Part shown: one piece after another, positions 31,377-38,620 of the stretch
Position numbering within the stretch: position 1 is the first letter of the stretch
Layout of the letters: each line of letters starts with the position of its first letter
Assembly (NCBI GenBank): GCA_050633325.1
Contig: JBOEGH010000012.1
Span: 1 to 38,620 of the forward strand
DNA: 38,620 nt
Origin: UBA1672 sp050633325
GTDB lineage: Bacteria > Pseudomonadota > Alphaproteobacteria > Micavibrionales > Micavibrionaceae
Direction of reading: 5' to 3'
The notes under the pieces: generated by a model
Seen by the model: only the letters and a program-made list of their open reading frames with translations
Told to the model about the DNA's origin: nothing
The model's database searches: none
Position numbers and translations under genes: made by a program

Positions 31377-33659
31377 TTACAAACTGCAAGAAACACACCC
31401 TTCGACCTCTGTTCCCTCTAACGCCATTTGACGTAAGCGAATGTAATAAATAGTCTTTATTCCCTTTTTCCATGCGTAAATCTGCGCCTTGTTAATGTCG
31501 CGTGTCGTTGCAGTATCTGGGAAGAACAGAGTAAGTGATAACCCTTGGTCAACATGTTGCGTTGCAGCAGCATAGGTATCGATGATTTTCTCCGGCCCTA
31601 TTTCATAAGCATCTTGATAATATTCTTGGTTATCATTTGTCAAAAACGCAGCAGGATAATAAACACGACCTATTTTGCCCTCTTTACGGATCTCAATTTT
31701 AGAGACAATAGGGTGAATAGATGATGTTGAATTGTTGATATAAGAAATAGATCCTGTTGGAGGAACAGCCTGTAAATATGCATTATAAATACCATGTTCC
31801 ATTACTGATTTCTTTAATGCTTCCCAATCTTTTTGAGATGGAATTTCAATATTAGCATCGGCAAAAAGGCTGCGTACTTTATCAGTTTCCGGTGCCCATT
31901 CCTTTTCAAGATATTTATCAAAGAACTTACCGCTTGCATATGTTGATTTTTCAAAGTCTGCAAATGTTTCACCGCGCTCTTTTGCAATCATATTTGATGC
32001 TTTTATGGCGTGATATGCGACAGTGTAGAAATACATATTTGTAAAATCTATACCCTCATCTGATCCGTAATAGACCTCTTCTTTTGCCAGATATCCGTGC
32101 AAATTCATCTGCCCCAGACCTATGGCATGTGAACGACTGTTACCTTTGGAAATGGACGGAACACAATCAAGGTCGCTCATATCAGAAACAGCAGTAAGTG
32201 ACCTAATCGCCGTTTCAACTGTCTTACCAAAATCAGGAGATTCCATCGCCTTAGCAATATTCATAGAACCCAAATTACAAGAAATATCAGAACCCATTTC
32301 CTTATAACTCAAATCAGGGCCAAACGTACTTGCGTCACTAACCTGTAATATTTCAGAGCACAGATTACTCATTGTGATACGGCCATCAATTGGGTTTGCT
32401 TTGTTAACCGTATCCTCAAACATTATGTAAGGGTAGCCGGACTCAAATTGAATTTCGGCAAGCGTTGTAAAGAATTCGCGCGCCTTGATTCTCTTCTTAC
32501 GGATTCTAGGGTTCTCTGACATTTCTTCATATTTGTCTGTTACAGAAATTTCAGAAAACGGAACGCCGTATACTTTTTCTACATCATAAGGGGAGAATAA
32601 ATTCATATATTCGTTATTCTTCGCCAATTCAAACGTAATATCAGGAATAACAACGCCAAGTGACAACGTCTTGATTCTTATTTTCTCATCTGCATTTTCA
32701 CGCTTTGTATCAAGGAAACGCATTATGTCAGGATGATGAGCATTTAAATAAACCGCACCCGCACCCTGACGTGAGCCAAGCTGATTAGCGTAAGAAAATG
32801 AATCTTCCAATAGTTTCATTACTGGAATAACGCCTGAAGACTGTCCCTCTACCTTTTTTATAGGCGCACCAAGTTCGCGAACATTTGACAGTAATAACGC
32901 AACACCACCACCACGCTTAGATAATTGTAGCGCGGAGTTAATACTTCTACCAATTGATTCCATGTTATCTTCAATACGAAGAAGGAAACACGACACCAAT
33001 TCCCCACGTTGTTTCTTTCCTGCGTTCAAAAAAGTAGGTGTGGCAGGTTGGAAACGACCAGAAATAATTTCCTCAACCAAATGACGCGCCATTTTCTCAT
33101 CACCACACGCCAATGTAAGGGCAACCATTACGGCACGATCTTCGTAGCGCTCTAAATAACGTTTTCCGTCAAATGTCTTTAGGGTGTAATTATTGTAGTA
33201 TTTATATGCGCCCATGAACGTTGAAAACCGGAACTTCATACCATAAGCATAATCATATAGATCACGTATAAAATCAAATTCATACTGCTCTAATACATTA
33301 CTTTCATAATACCCTTTCATAACTAGGTGACCTAATTTTTCCTCTAGGTTATGAAAGAAAACAGTATTCTGGTTTACGTTTTGTAAAAAGAACTGACGAG
33401 CAGCCTTTTTATCCATATCGAATTGGATGTGACCTTTTTCATCATACAGATTAAGCATTGCATTAAGGGCATGATAATCAAGTTCACTGTCTTCTAGTTC
33501 CTCTTGTGCATGCTGAGCCTCTCTCTCCAATACTTCTTTTGTACTGGATGTGGTTTTCTTTTGCACGCGTGCAAGACCCATATCAGATTCTACATCAAAC
33601 TTCATATCAGTTACGTCCCCGTCTTCTTCATTTCCGGTATTTGTGTAAACGAGTCCCAT
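31377..33659 (-). CDS. nrdE: Class Ib ribonucleotide reductase alpha subunit NrdE
   Basis: The large subunit that reduces ribonucleoside diphosphates. It aligns along its whole length with E. coli NrdE from LDYHALNAMLNLYDEKGHIQ (60-79) to the C-terminal CVSCSL, whose Cys pair is re-reduced by NrdH. ELVSCFLLRIEDNMES and SNLCSEILQV hold active-site cysteines. As called, it has about 45 extra residues at the N-terminus (acidic, helical), and its start overlaps the nrdI stop by 49 bp. Alternative ATGs at 33605 (MKFDVE) or 33581 (MGLARV) would shorten this; the upstream start has AAGGA 11 bp before it. All sit well upstream of the conserved part, so an extension of at least 20 residues remains with any of these. 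Confidence 0.96.
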   Translation of the reverse strand: MGLVYTNTGNEEDGDVTDMKFDVESDMGLARVQKKTTSSTKEVLEREAQHAQEELEDSELDYHALNAMLNLYDEKGHIQFDMDKKAARQFFLQNVNQNTVFFHNLEEKLGHLVMKGYYESNVLEQYEFDFIRDLYDYAYGMKFRFSTFMGAYKYYNNYTLKTFDGKRYLERYEDRAVMVALTLACGDEKMARHLVEEIISGRFQPATPTFLNAGKKQRGELVSCFLLRIEDNMESIGRSINSALQLSKRGGGVALLLSNVRELGAPIKKVEGQSSGVIPVMKLLEDSFSYANQLGSRQGAGAVYLNAHHPDIMRFLDTKRENADEKIRIKTLSLGVVIPDITFELAKNNEYMNLFSPYDVEKVYGVPFSEISVTDKYEEMSENPRIRKKRIKAREFFTTLAEIQFESGYPYIMFEDTVNKANPIDGRITMSNLCSEILQVSDASTFGPDLSYKEMGSDISCNLGSMNIAKAMESPDFGKTVETAIRSLTAVSDMSDLDCVPSISKGNSRSHAIGLGQMNLHGYLAKEEVYYGSDEGIDFTNMYFYTVAYHAIKASNMIAKERGETFADFEKSTYASGKFFDKYLEKEWAPETDKVRSLFADANIEIPSQKDWEALKKSVMEHGIYNAYLQAVPPTGSISYINNSTSSIHPIVSKIEIRKEGKIGRVYYPAAFLTNDNQEYYQDAYEIGPEKIIDTYAAATQHVDQGLSLTLFFPDTATTRDINKAQIYAWKKGIKTIYYIRLRQMALEGTEVEGCVSCSL

Positions 33660-34048
33660 AACCTATTCATTCCTTCTTTTACAGTATTAACATCAGTTTG
33701 TGTTCCGCTTAACTCAAATTTATACAAGCACGGCACACCGCATTTTTTAGATATAACAGATCCTGAATAAGCAAACATCTCACCGAAGTTGCGATTTCCT
33801 GATGCTATGACACCTTTAATATATTTTCTATTTTCTGGATTGTTCAAAAAGCGGATAACTTGTTTAGGAACCGCTTTTGAACCGTCATCATCTGCGTAAG
33901 TAGGGCATATAAGAACATAAGGCATGGCCATAACAGGACATTGTTCTTTCATCGAAATTGGAATTCTAACAGAGTTTATATCCAAGGATTCTACGAATCT
34001 TTCTGTATTACCTGAGGTACTTGAATAATAAACTAATAGAGGATCCAT
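33611..34048 (-). CDS. nrdI: Flavodoxin-like NrdI
   Basis: A small FMN protein that supplies oxidant to assemble the Mn-tyrosyl cofactor of NrdF. The phosphate-binding loop SSTSGNTERF (9-18) follows LLVYYS. CPTYADDDGSKAVPKQV (48-64) and SGNRNFGEMFAYSG (83-96) form the flavin pocket of the family. At 145 aa it has normal length. A good AAGGAAGG precedes the ATG. It lies between nrdH and nrdE in the common nrdHIEF order. Confidence 0.96.
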   Translation of the reverse strand: MDPLLVYYSSTSGNTERFVESLDINSVRIPISMKEQCPVMAMPYVLICPTYADDDGSKAVPKQVIRFLNNPENRKYIKGVIASGNRNFGEMFAYSGSVISKKCGVPCLYKFELSGTQTDVNTVKEGMNRLWDSFTQIPEMKKTGT

Positions 34049-34078
34049 AAACCTTCCTTACGCAATAATAATTTACTT

Positions 34079-34315
34079 TTAAGCTGCAACCTCTGCAGAA
34101 ATCAAAGCACCAATTTTATCTGGTCTAAAACCTGTCCAGTGGTCATCACCCGCAACTACTACTGGTACTTGCCTGTATCCTAGGCTTTCTATTTTAGCCA
34201 TAGCAGAATCATCCTTTGTTAAATCAACATAGATGTATTCTATACCCTTTTTATCCATCTCACGTGTGGTTGCTATACATTGCATACAAGCCGGCTTGCT
34301 GTAAATAGTTATCAT
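34079..34315 (-). CDS. nrdH: Glutaredoxin-like redoxin NrdH
   Basis: The electron donor for NrdEF, reduced by thioredoxin reductase. Counting from this ATG (78 aa), the redox motif is Cys10-Met-Gln-Cys13. YRQVPVVV holds the cis-Pro, and the C-terminal HWTGFRPDKI is the NrdH-specific end. I prefer this ATG because AAGGA lies 8 bp upstream; an in-frame ATG two codons earlier (34321) is only 2 bp from that Shine-Dalgarno sequence. It is the first gene of the operon, about 115 nt after a promoter covered by NrdR boxes. Confidence 0.94.
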   Translation of the reverse strand: MITIYSKPACMQCIATTREMDKKGIEYIYVDLTKDDSAMAKIESLGYRQVPVVVAGDDHWTGFRPDKIGALISAEVAA

Positions 34316-34425
34316 TGTCATTTTCCTTCGTAATTAGGATTGGGTTTCTTCCAAAACCAAGGGCTTTGGAATTTAGTAAATATAAATTTATTGAAAAAAA
34401 GATCTTCAGAATGAAGAACCTTTAA

Positions 34426-34441
34426 ACACAAGATATAGTGC
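34426..34441. promoter_or_regulatory. NrdR box 1
   Basis: ACACAAGATATAGTGC matches the NrdR consensus acaCwAtATaTwGtgt at 14 of 16 positions. It overlaps the likely -10 box of the nrd promoter. NrdR is the ATP/dATP-sensing repressor of ribonucleotide reductase genes. Confidence 0.85.
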
Positions 34442-34462
34442 CAGAAGAAAATTTCCTGTCAA
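34432..34462 (-). promoter_or_regulatory. nrdHIEF promoter
   Basis: On the minus strand a perfect TTGACA -35 (34462-34457) is followed by TATATC (34437-34432) after 19 bp. The -35 lies inside NrdR box 2 and the -10 inside box 1. The spacing is 1-2 bp longer than ideal, so the exact -10 hexamer is uncertain. Confidence 0.6.
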
Positions 34463-34472
34463 CATATAGTGA
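34457..34472. promoter_or_regulatory. NrdR box 2
   Basis: TGTCAACATATAGTGA shares the CAA-ATATAGTG core with box 1 and lies 31 bp from it (start to start), close to three helical turns, the usual spacing for paired NrdR boxes. It contains the nrd -35 box. Confidence 0.8.
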
Positions 34473-34706
34473 AAAAAATCACCCTATTATTGTTGGTACA
34501 TGATCAATAAACAGGCATAAATTTTTGCTAAAAATATGCGCAACATCGCATAAACTGGGAACGACAACATTACATTTTTTGCCATTAAATATTACTGTTA
34601 ATCATGAATAAAAAAAACACTATCACGGTCTAAAAAATATATTTTTTGCGATATGAAAAAGAATCATAGAATCGCCCATCAACTACCAACAACCTATACT
34701 TTAACA

Positions 34707-34796
34707 GGTAAATATATTGCACCATTGATAAAATAAATTTAGTGTGCTGATTATCATACTGTTTACCGACAACACACAGATGAAGATATATTTACC
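34707..34796 (+). repeat. 11-bp inverted repeat bracketing the mutL leader
   Basis: GGTAAATATAT (34707-34717) and ATATATTTACC (34786-34796) are perfect inverted copies around 68 bp. The right arm ends 2 bp before the mutL ATG and lies where a Shine-Dalgarno sequence would be. In RNA the stem could hide the start; in DNA it could be a pair of protein sites. Confidence 0.6.
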
Positions 34797-34798
34797 AA

Positions 34799-36616
34799 AT
34801 GCGTATACGTTATTTACCCGAAAATCTTATCAATCAAATTGCCGCAGGAGAAGTGGTTGAAAGACCTGCTGCTGCGATCAAAGAATTAATAGAAAACTCT
34901 ATAGATGCGGGATCTAGCGAAGTTACAATTGATATCCATAACGGCGGAAAAAGCAAAATAGTAATTTCCGACAATGGCTGTGGAATGAATCAAGAAGAGT
35001 TAGTCGCATCACTAGACCGTCATGCGACCTCTAAACTACCCGATGATGACCTGTTGCATATTTCATATTTAGGATTTCGCGGTGAAGCACTTGCATCAAT
35101 TGCGGCAGTGTCACGAACGAAGATACAAACACATAATCAAAGCACAGGAGAAAGCTGGGAAATAAACTGTAACGCAGGAGTAAAGAGTGAAATTATCCCC
35201 TGCTCTCACCCTCAAGGCACAAGAATAGAAGTCTGTGATCTTTTTTATTCGACACCTGCGCGTTTAAAATTCCAGAAAACTGAACGCGCAGAATTTATGG
35301 CTATTAAGGATACAGTAACAAGATTAGCCATGGCATACCCAAATGTAAGTTTTAAACTAACGCATGATGGTGCGAAAAAACTTAATCTAGTTGCAGTCTT
35401 AGACGCACAAAGTAGACTTTCCTCTATTCTGGGCAGAGAGTTTGGCGAAAACTCTATGGAAATAACTGCAGAGCGAGACGGCGTGAAGCTTTCCGGCTAT
35501 GCCGCTCTTCCTACATATCACCGTGGCACATCACAATACCAATATTTGTTCGTTAACGGGCGTGCAGTAAAAGACAAATTACTTCATGGCTGCGTTCGCG
35601 CAGCATACAGAGACGTTCTTCATCGTGATCGCCATCCGGTACTGGCATTATTCGTTGATTTACCGGCGACTGATGTTGACGTAAATGTCCACCCCGCAAA
35701 AACAGAAGTTCGGTTTCGTGATCCCCAACTTATCAGAGGAATGATTATTAGTGCGCTGAAGCACGCAATCCATGAGGGAGGTTTTCAAACCGCCAGCACA
35801 ATATCCGCCAGCACAATAGGGTCATTTAAGACAGAGGGTACAATTTCTCCTTCTCTGCCAATGCACCGTGGATCGTCCCCAGCAGTTCCCTCATCATATG
35901 CACATGGTAACCTTGCAGAAAGGAGGCAAGAAAACTATGCCTCCCAGTCATCATTTGCACATAACATGGCTCCTATAGCAAAATTTGAAGAACATATAGA
36001 AGAGGCAAGTCGTGAAACTCTCAAAGATTCTAATTACCCACTAGGGGCAGCACGCGCGCAAATACATGAAAATTATATTGTCGCACAAACTGACCAAGGT
36101 TTGACCATAATTGACCAACACGCCGCACATGAGCGTTTAGTATATGAACGTTTTAAATCACAGATGGCCGAAACAGGCGTGATTAAGCAAGGCCTTCTAA
36201 CCCCGGAGATAGTCGAGTTAGAAGAAACACAATCACAAAGACTGTTAGATCATGCCCAAGACCTAGAGAAATTAGGTCTTGAAATTGAAGCATTCGGAAA
36301 TGGGGCTGTGGCTGTTCAAAGCCTACCTGCCCTGTTAGGGGCTAATGTGGACATAAAAAAGCTGATTAACAATCTGGTCGATGAAATAATAGAAGAAGAT
36401 CAGTGCAATATTCTTGAGGGGAAGCTAAATGAAACCCTGTCTACTATGGCGTGTCATGGCTCAGTCAGATCGGGAAGGCGACTTAATGTGGATGAAATGA
36501 ATGCATTATTAAGGCAAATGGAAGAAACTCCGCTATCAGGACAATGTAACCACGGCAGGCCAACATATGTAGAATTATCCTTAAAAGATATTGAACGTCT
36601 TTTTGGTCGCCGTTAA
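34799..36616 (+). CDS. mutL: DNA mismatch repair protein MutL (endonuclease type)
   Basis: Couples mismatch recognition by MutS to strand nicking and removal. The N-terminal GHKL ATPase domain has AAGEVVERPAAAIKELIENS, DAGSSEV, DNGCGM and GFRGEALASI. After a linker of low conservation at about 330-415, the C-terminal domain begins near ARAQIHENYIVAQT. It carries the metal-binding endonuclease motif DQHA-x2-E-x4-E at 439-450, and the partner motifs ACHGSVRSG and CNHGRP. MutL proteins with this motif nick DNA themselves, as in organisms without MutH. At 605 aa the length is typical. No Shine-Dalgarno sequence precedes the ATG; an inverted-repeat arm lies there instead. Confidence 0.97.
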   Translation: MRIRYLPENLINQIAAGEVVERPAAAIKELIENSIDAGSSEVTIDIHNGGKSKIVISDNGCGMNQEELVASLDRHATSKLPDDDLLHISYLGFRGEALASIAAVSRTKIQTHNQSTGESWEINCNAGVKSEIIPCSHPQGTRIEVCDLFYSTPARLKFQKTERAEFMAIKDTVTRLAMAYPNVSFKLTHDGAKKLNLVAVLDAQSRLSSILGREFGENSMEITAERDGVKLSGYAALPTYHRGTSQYQYLFVNGRAVKDKLLHGCVRAAYRDVLHRDRHPVLALFVDLPATDVDVNVHPAKTEVRFRDPQLIRGMIISALKHAIHEGGFQTASTISASTIGSFKTEGTISPSLPMHRGSSPAVPSSYAHGNLAERRQENYASQSSFAHNMAPIAKFEEHIEEASRETLKDSNYPLGAARAQIHENYIVAQTDQGLTIIDQHAAHERLVYERFKSQMAETGVIKQGLLTPEIVELEETQSQRLLDHAQDLEKLGLEIEAFGNGAVAVQSLPALLGANVDIKKLINNLVDEIIEEDQCNILEGKLNETLSTMACHGSVRSGRRLNVDEMNALLRQMEETPLSGQCNHGRPTYVELSLKDIERLFGRR

Positions 36617-36645
36617 AATACAAATGAATAAAGTAAGGAATGTTA

Positions 36646-37194
36646 ATGAGCATAGATACATCAATGGACAATAAGAAACAAAAGAGAAGGATAATAACCC
36701 TCTATACGTTTTTGTTCACTTCAATGACGATATCATTCATCCCGGTTAACATCACATCTTTGTTTGCTGCTATGGTTTGTGTATGTACGTTATCTGTTAT
36801 TTATTCAATCCGAAGCACCGCAGAAGAAGATGGGTTGATGGAAAATCACACAACCTACCTGATAAGAACATTTTGGCGTGCAAACCTGTTTGTATTGATA
36901 TCCAGTTTATTAAGTTTGCTTTACCTTACTGCCTTTGTAAACTATGTAACGCTTCAACCGTGCCTTTCATATATATCAGAAAATATAACATATATAATTC
37001 GCCACGGATCTTTAAAGACTATATTAATGATAATGGATCCCTGCAATGACGTTTTTTACAACAAAAACCAACATCACCTTATTATAGCAGCATTTATTGC
37101 ATTTCTACCTTCTTTGCTCTACCTTCTTATGCGTTGGGTTCAAGGAAGCGTTCTTATTATTAAAAATGAACGTATCCCAGCAAACAAATTATAA
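36646..37194 (+). CDS. Small polytopic membrane protein of unknown function
   Basis: A 182-aa protein with about four hydrophobic segments: near residues 20-60 (two), 80-105 and 145-165. The loop between the second and third segments (EDGLMENHTTYLIRTFW) recalls DUF4870/Tic20-like membrane proteins, where a similar E-x-H-x3-QIRTFW stretch occurs; this is a weak resemblance. I choose the ATG at 36646 because AAGGA ends 5 bp before it; an ATG two codons earlier overlaps that Shine-Dalgarno sequence. It starts 29 bp after mutL and ends 23 bp before the next gene, so it is probably co-transcribed with both. Function unknown. Confidence 0.8.
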   Translation: MSIDTSMDNKKQKRRIITLYTFLFTSMTISFIPVNITSLFAAMVCVCTLSVIYSIRSTAEEDGLMENHTTYLIRTFWRANLFVLISSLLSLLYLTAFVNYVTLQPCLSYISENITYIIRHGSLKTILMIMDPCNDVFYNKNQHHLIIAAFIAFLPSLLYLLMRWVQGSVLIIKNERIPANKL

Positions 37195-37217
37195 ATTTAG
37201 ACTAAGGTGAAATAATA

Positions 37218-38620
37218 ATGAAAAATAAAGCCGTTTCATTCTATACGGGTGTGTTCTTACTATCAGGCTTGGTTATGGCCTTACAAATACTGCAGTCCCG
37301 TATTTTTTCTGTAACATCTTGGTATCACTTATCATTTTTGGTTATAAGCATGGCAATGTTTGGTTTGACCATGGGTGCGCTTAAAATATATAAATCCCCA
37401 GAAGAAGAGCAGAGGAAAAATTACGGTTTAATAGCGCGGAAAAATTGTGTCTGGTTTGGTATATTCATTTTAATCGGACTAATTGTGCAGCTTTATGTTC
37501 CGATTGTATCAGAGGAAATGTCAGAGACATTAACCCGCCTGCCTTTTGCCGCGATTACGACGAGTATGGCTTATTATCATGCAGGTATTGTGATTACGAT
37601 TTGCCTGACCCGAACCCCTTTCCCTGTTGGAAAAACCTATGGTATTGACCTCCTTGGTGCTGGTTTAGGGTGTATTGGCGCGTTAATCTTAATGGAGACT
37701 ATTGATACACCTTCTGCAATTTTCTTTCTTGCGGCATTAGCGTTCCTTTCTGCTCTAGCATTTCCTATTGATGATAAGGATCATGACAAAGACAAAGCAA
37801 AATTAAGAAAAATAATTATTCCGGGAATTATTTGTACCCTCGCACTTGGGACTATAAACCTTACTGCAAAGTCTGCAATATTCTACCCTATATGGACAAA
37901 AGGACAGTTTCTTCCTATGTCTAAAATTGACTATTCGGAATGGAACTCAATTTCCCGGGTTACTGTTGGAATAGAAGAAGTAGATAGAGCGCCTTTTGTC
38001 TGGGGACCATCTCCGGTTTTGCCAGAAGAGCTCAAAGCAACGGCAAAAGTTCTTATTATTGATGGCGATGCAGGTACACCGATTACGAAATTTGATGGTG
38101 ATTTTTCCAAGCACTCATATCTGGAATATGATGTTATTAATTTGGCATACTCTCTGCCTAATGTTAACGCAGCAGCCATTATTGGTGTTGGTGGCGGACG
38201 TGACCTTATGTCTGCAAAATATTTGCGCGTTGAAAAGGTAACGACTCTTGATGTTAACCCGGTACAGATCAAACTATTGAAAGATCATCCGGAATACAGG
38301 GACTATTCGAACCTTTATAAACAACCCGGTGTTACCATTGAAAATGAAGAGGCACGAAGCTGGTTCAGGAACAATACCGAAAAAGTTGACCTCATCCAAA
38401 TGAGTCTCATTGATACATGGGCATCAACAGGCGCAGGTGCATTCGCCCTGTCTGAAAATGGTTTATATACTGTAGAAGCATGGACAATCTTTATGAATGA
38501 CCTTAGCGATCATGGTGTTTTCACGGTTAGTCGTTGGTCTTCTAATGAAATTGACGATACAGGAAGAACATTATCCGTTGCGATGGCTGCTCTTTATAAT
38601 CAAGGGATCGAAAATGCTAG
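37218..38620 (+). CDS. Membrane protein with spermidine-synthase-like domain (partial, runs off the right edge)
   Basis: An open frame of 467 codons from the ATG at 37218 (Shine-Dalgarno AAGGTGA) to the window end, with no stop. The first 240 residues form about seven hydrophobic helices (VFLLSGLVMALQILQSRIF, then YHLSFLVISMAMFGLTMGAL and so on), separated by short loops. The remainder is a Rossmann-type methyltransferase fold like spermidine synthase, with the SAM-loop motif IIGVGGGRDLMSAK near residue 330 and VTTLDVNPVQI after it. Proteins of this build are often annotated as fused membrane/spermidine-synthase proteins; real polyamine synthesis is unproven for most. It follows the small membrane protein by 23 bp. 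Confidence 0.85.
   Translation, partial: MKNKAVSFYTGVFLLSGLVMALQILQSRIFSVTSWYHLSFLVISMAMFGLTMGALKIYKSPEEEQRKNYGLIARKNCVWFGIFILIGLIVQLYVPIVSEEMSETLTRLPFAAITTSMAYYHAGIVITICLTRTPFPVGKTYGIDLLGAGLGCIGALILMETIDTPSAIFFLAALAFLSALAFPIDDKDHDKDKAKLRKIIIPGIICTLALGTINLTAKSAIFYPIWTKGQFLPMSKIDYSEWNSISRVTVGIEEVDRAPFVWGPSPVLPEELKATAKVLIIDGDAGTPITKFDGDFSKHSYLEYDVINLAYSLPNVNAAAIIGVGGGRDLMSAKYLRVEKVTTLDVNPVQIKLLKDHPEYRDYSNLYKQPGVTIENEEARSWFRNNTEKVDLIQMSLIDTWASTGAGAFALSENGLYTVEAWTIFMNDLSDHGVFTVSRWSSNEIDDTGRTLSVAMAALYNQGIENA

Larger units (their letters stand above)
34322..34798. other. nrdH-mutL divergent intergenic region
   Basis: A 477-bp AT-rich gap with no convincing gene. The nrdH side holds the nrd promoter and two NrdR boxes (34426-34472). 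The mutL side holds an 11-bp inverted repeat (34707-34796) ending 2 bp before the mutL ATG. The middle (34480-34700) shows only A/T tracts and no clear structure. Confidence 0.7.

Noticed and set aside
37445..38272. Short frames near the right edge that could suggest broken genes
   Set aside because: They lie inside the uninterrupted frame that starts at 37218 and runs off the window, so there is no frameshift or pseudogene.
1..38620. Mobile elements, prophage, CRISPR array, toxin-antitoxin or defence island
   Set aside because: No transposase, integrase, regular direct repeats with spacers, or defence-type domains were found; gene density and composition look like core chromosome.

Overview
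The window is AT-rich chromosomal DNA of a low-GC, free-living alphaproteobacterium; I cannot name the genus. The evidence is the gene order ribF...ileS...lspA, then a DUF3035/BamF-like lipoprotein, then a pair of M16 proteases, with mutL further on. A phasin (polyhydroxyalkanoate granule protein) and a MutL that carries its own endonuclease motif also fit. I see no insertion sequence, prophage, CRISPR array or integration scar. Most of the window is housekeeping genes, with a few accessory cassettes between them.

Layout. (1) 1-5.0 kb, minus strand: a class II glutamine amidotransferase, the methionine-salvage operon mtnB-mtnD-mtnC-mtnA with overlapping genes, an unknown acidic protein, an intrinsic terminator and tRNA-Glu(UUC). 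(2) 5.1-8.3 kb: a RimK-family ATP-grasp ligase with its own promoter, a phasin whose promoter is flanked by two TGC-N3-GCA operators, and a D,D-carboxypeptidase. (3) 8.3-11.3 kb, minus strand: two lipoproteins (one FlgO-like) and hldE for LPS heptose. (4) 11.4-13.5 kb: a LapG-type periplasmic protease fused to an MshEN-like (cyclic-di-GMP-type) N-terminal domain, then an acyltransferase. (5) 13.5-16.6 kb, minus strand: a bufferin-type metal-binding RiPP operon (bufA-bufB-bufC) with an ECF-sigma-like promoter, followed by a CDF metal exporter. (6) 16.7-27.3 kb: ribF, an AEC transporter, ileS, an opposed hydrolase, DoxX, lspA, the BamF-like lipoprotein and two M16 peptidases. (7) 27.3-30.3 kb: pgi and a pentapeptide-repeat protein. 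(8) 30.3-34.5 kb, minus strand: nrdHIEF, a class Ib ribonucleotide reductase operon with two NrdR boxes over its promoter. (9) 34.8-38.6 kb: mutL, a small membrane protein, and a membrane protein with a spermidine-synthase-like domain that runs off the right edge.

The most novel-looking element is the protein at 11406-12359. It has two 24-residue MshEN-type motifs separated by five residues, then one hydrophobic segment, then a BTLCP/LapG cysteine protease with an intact Cys-His-Asp triad. In one chain it would join a cytoplasmic nucleotide-sensing domain to a periplasmic adhesin-type protease, a job that LapD and LapG share as two proteins elsewhere. Other points of note are the bufferin operon with its linked exporter and detached DoxX gene, the operator pair on the phasin promoter, and an nrd terminator that lies inside the coding end of the facing gene.
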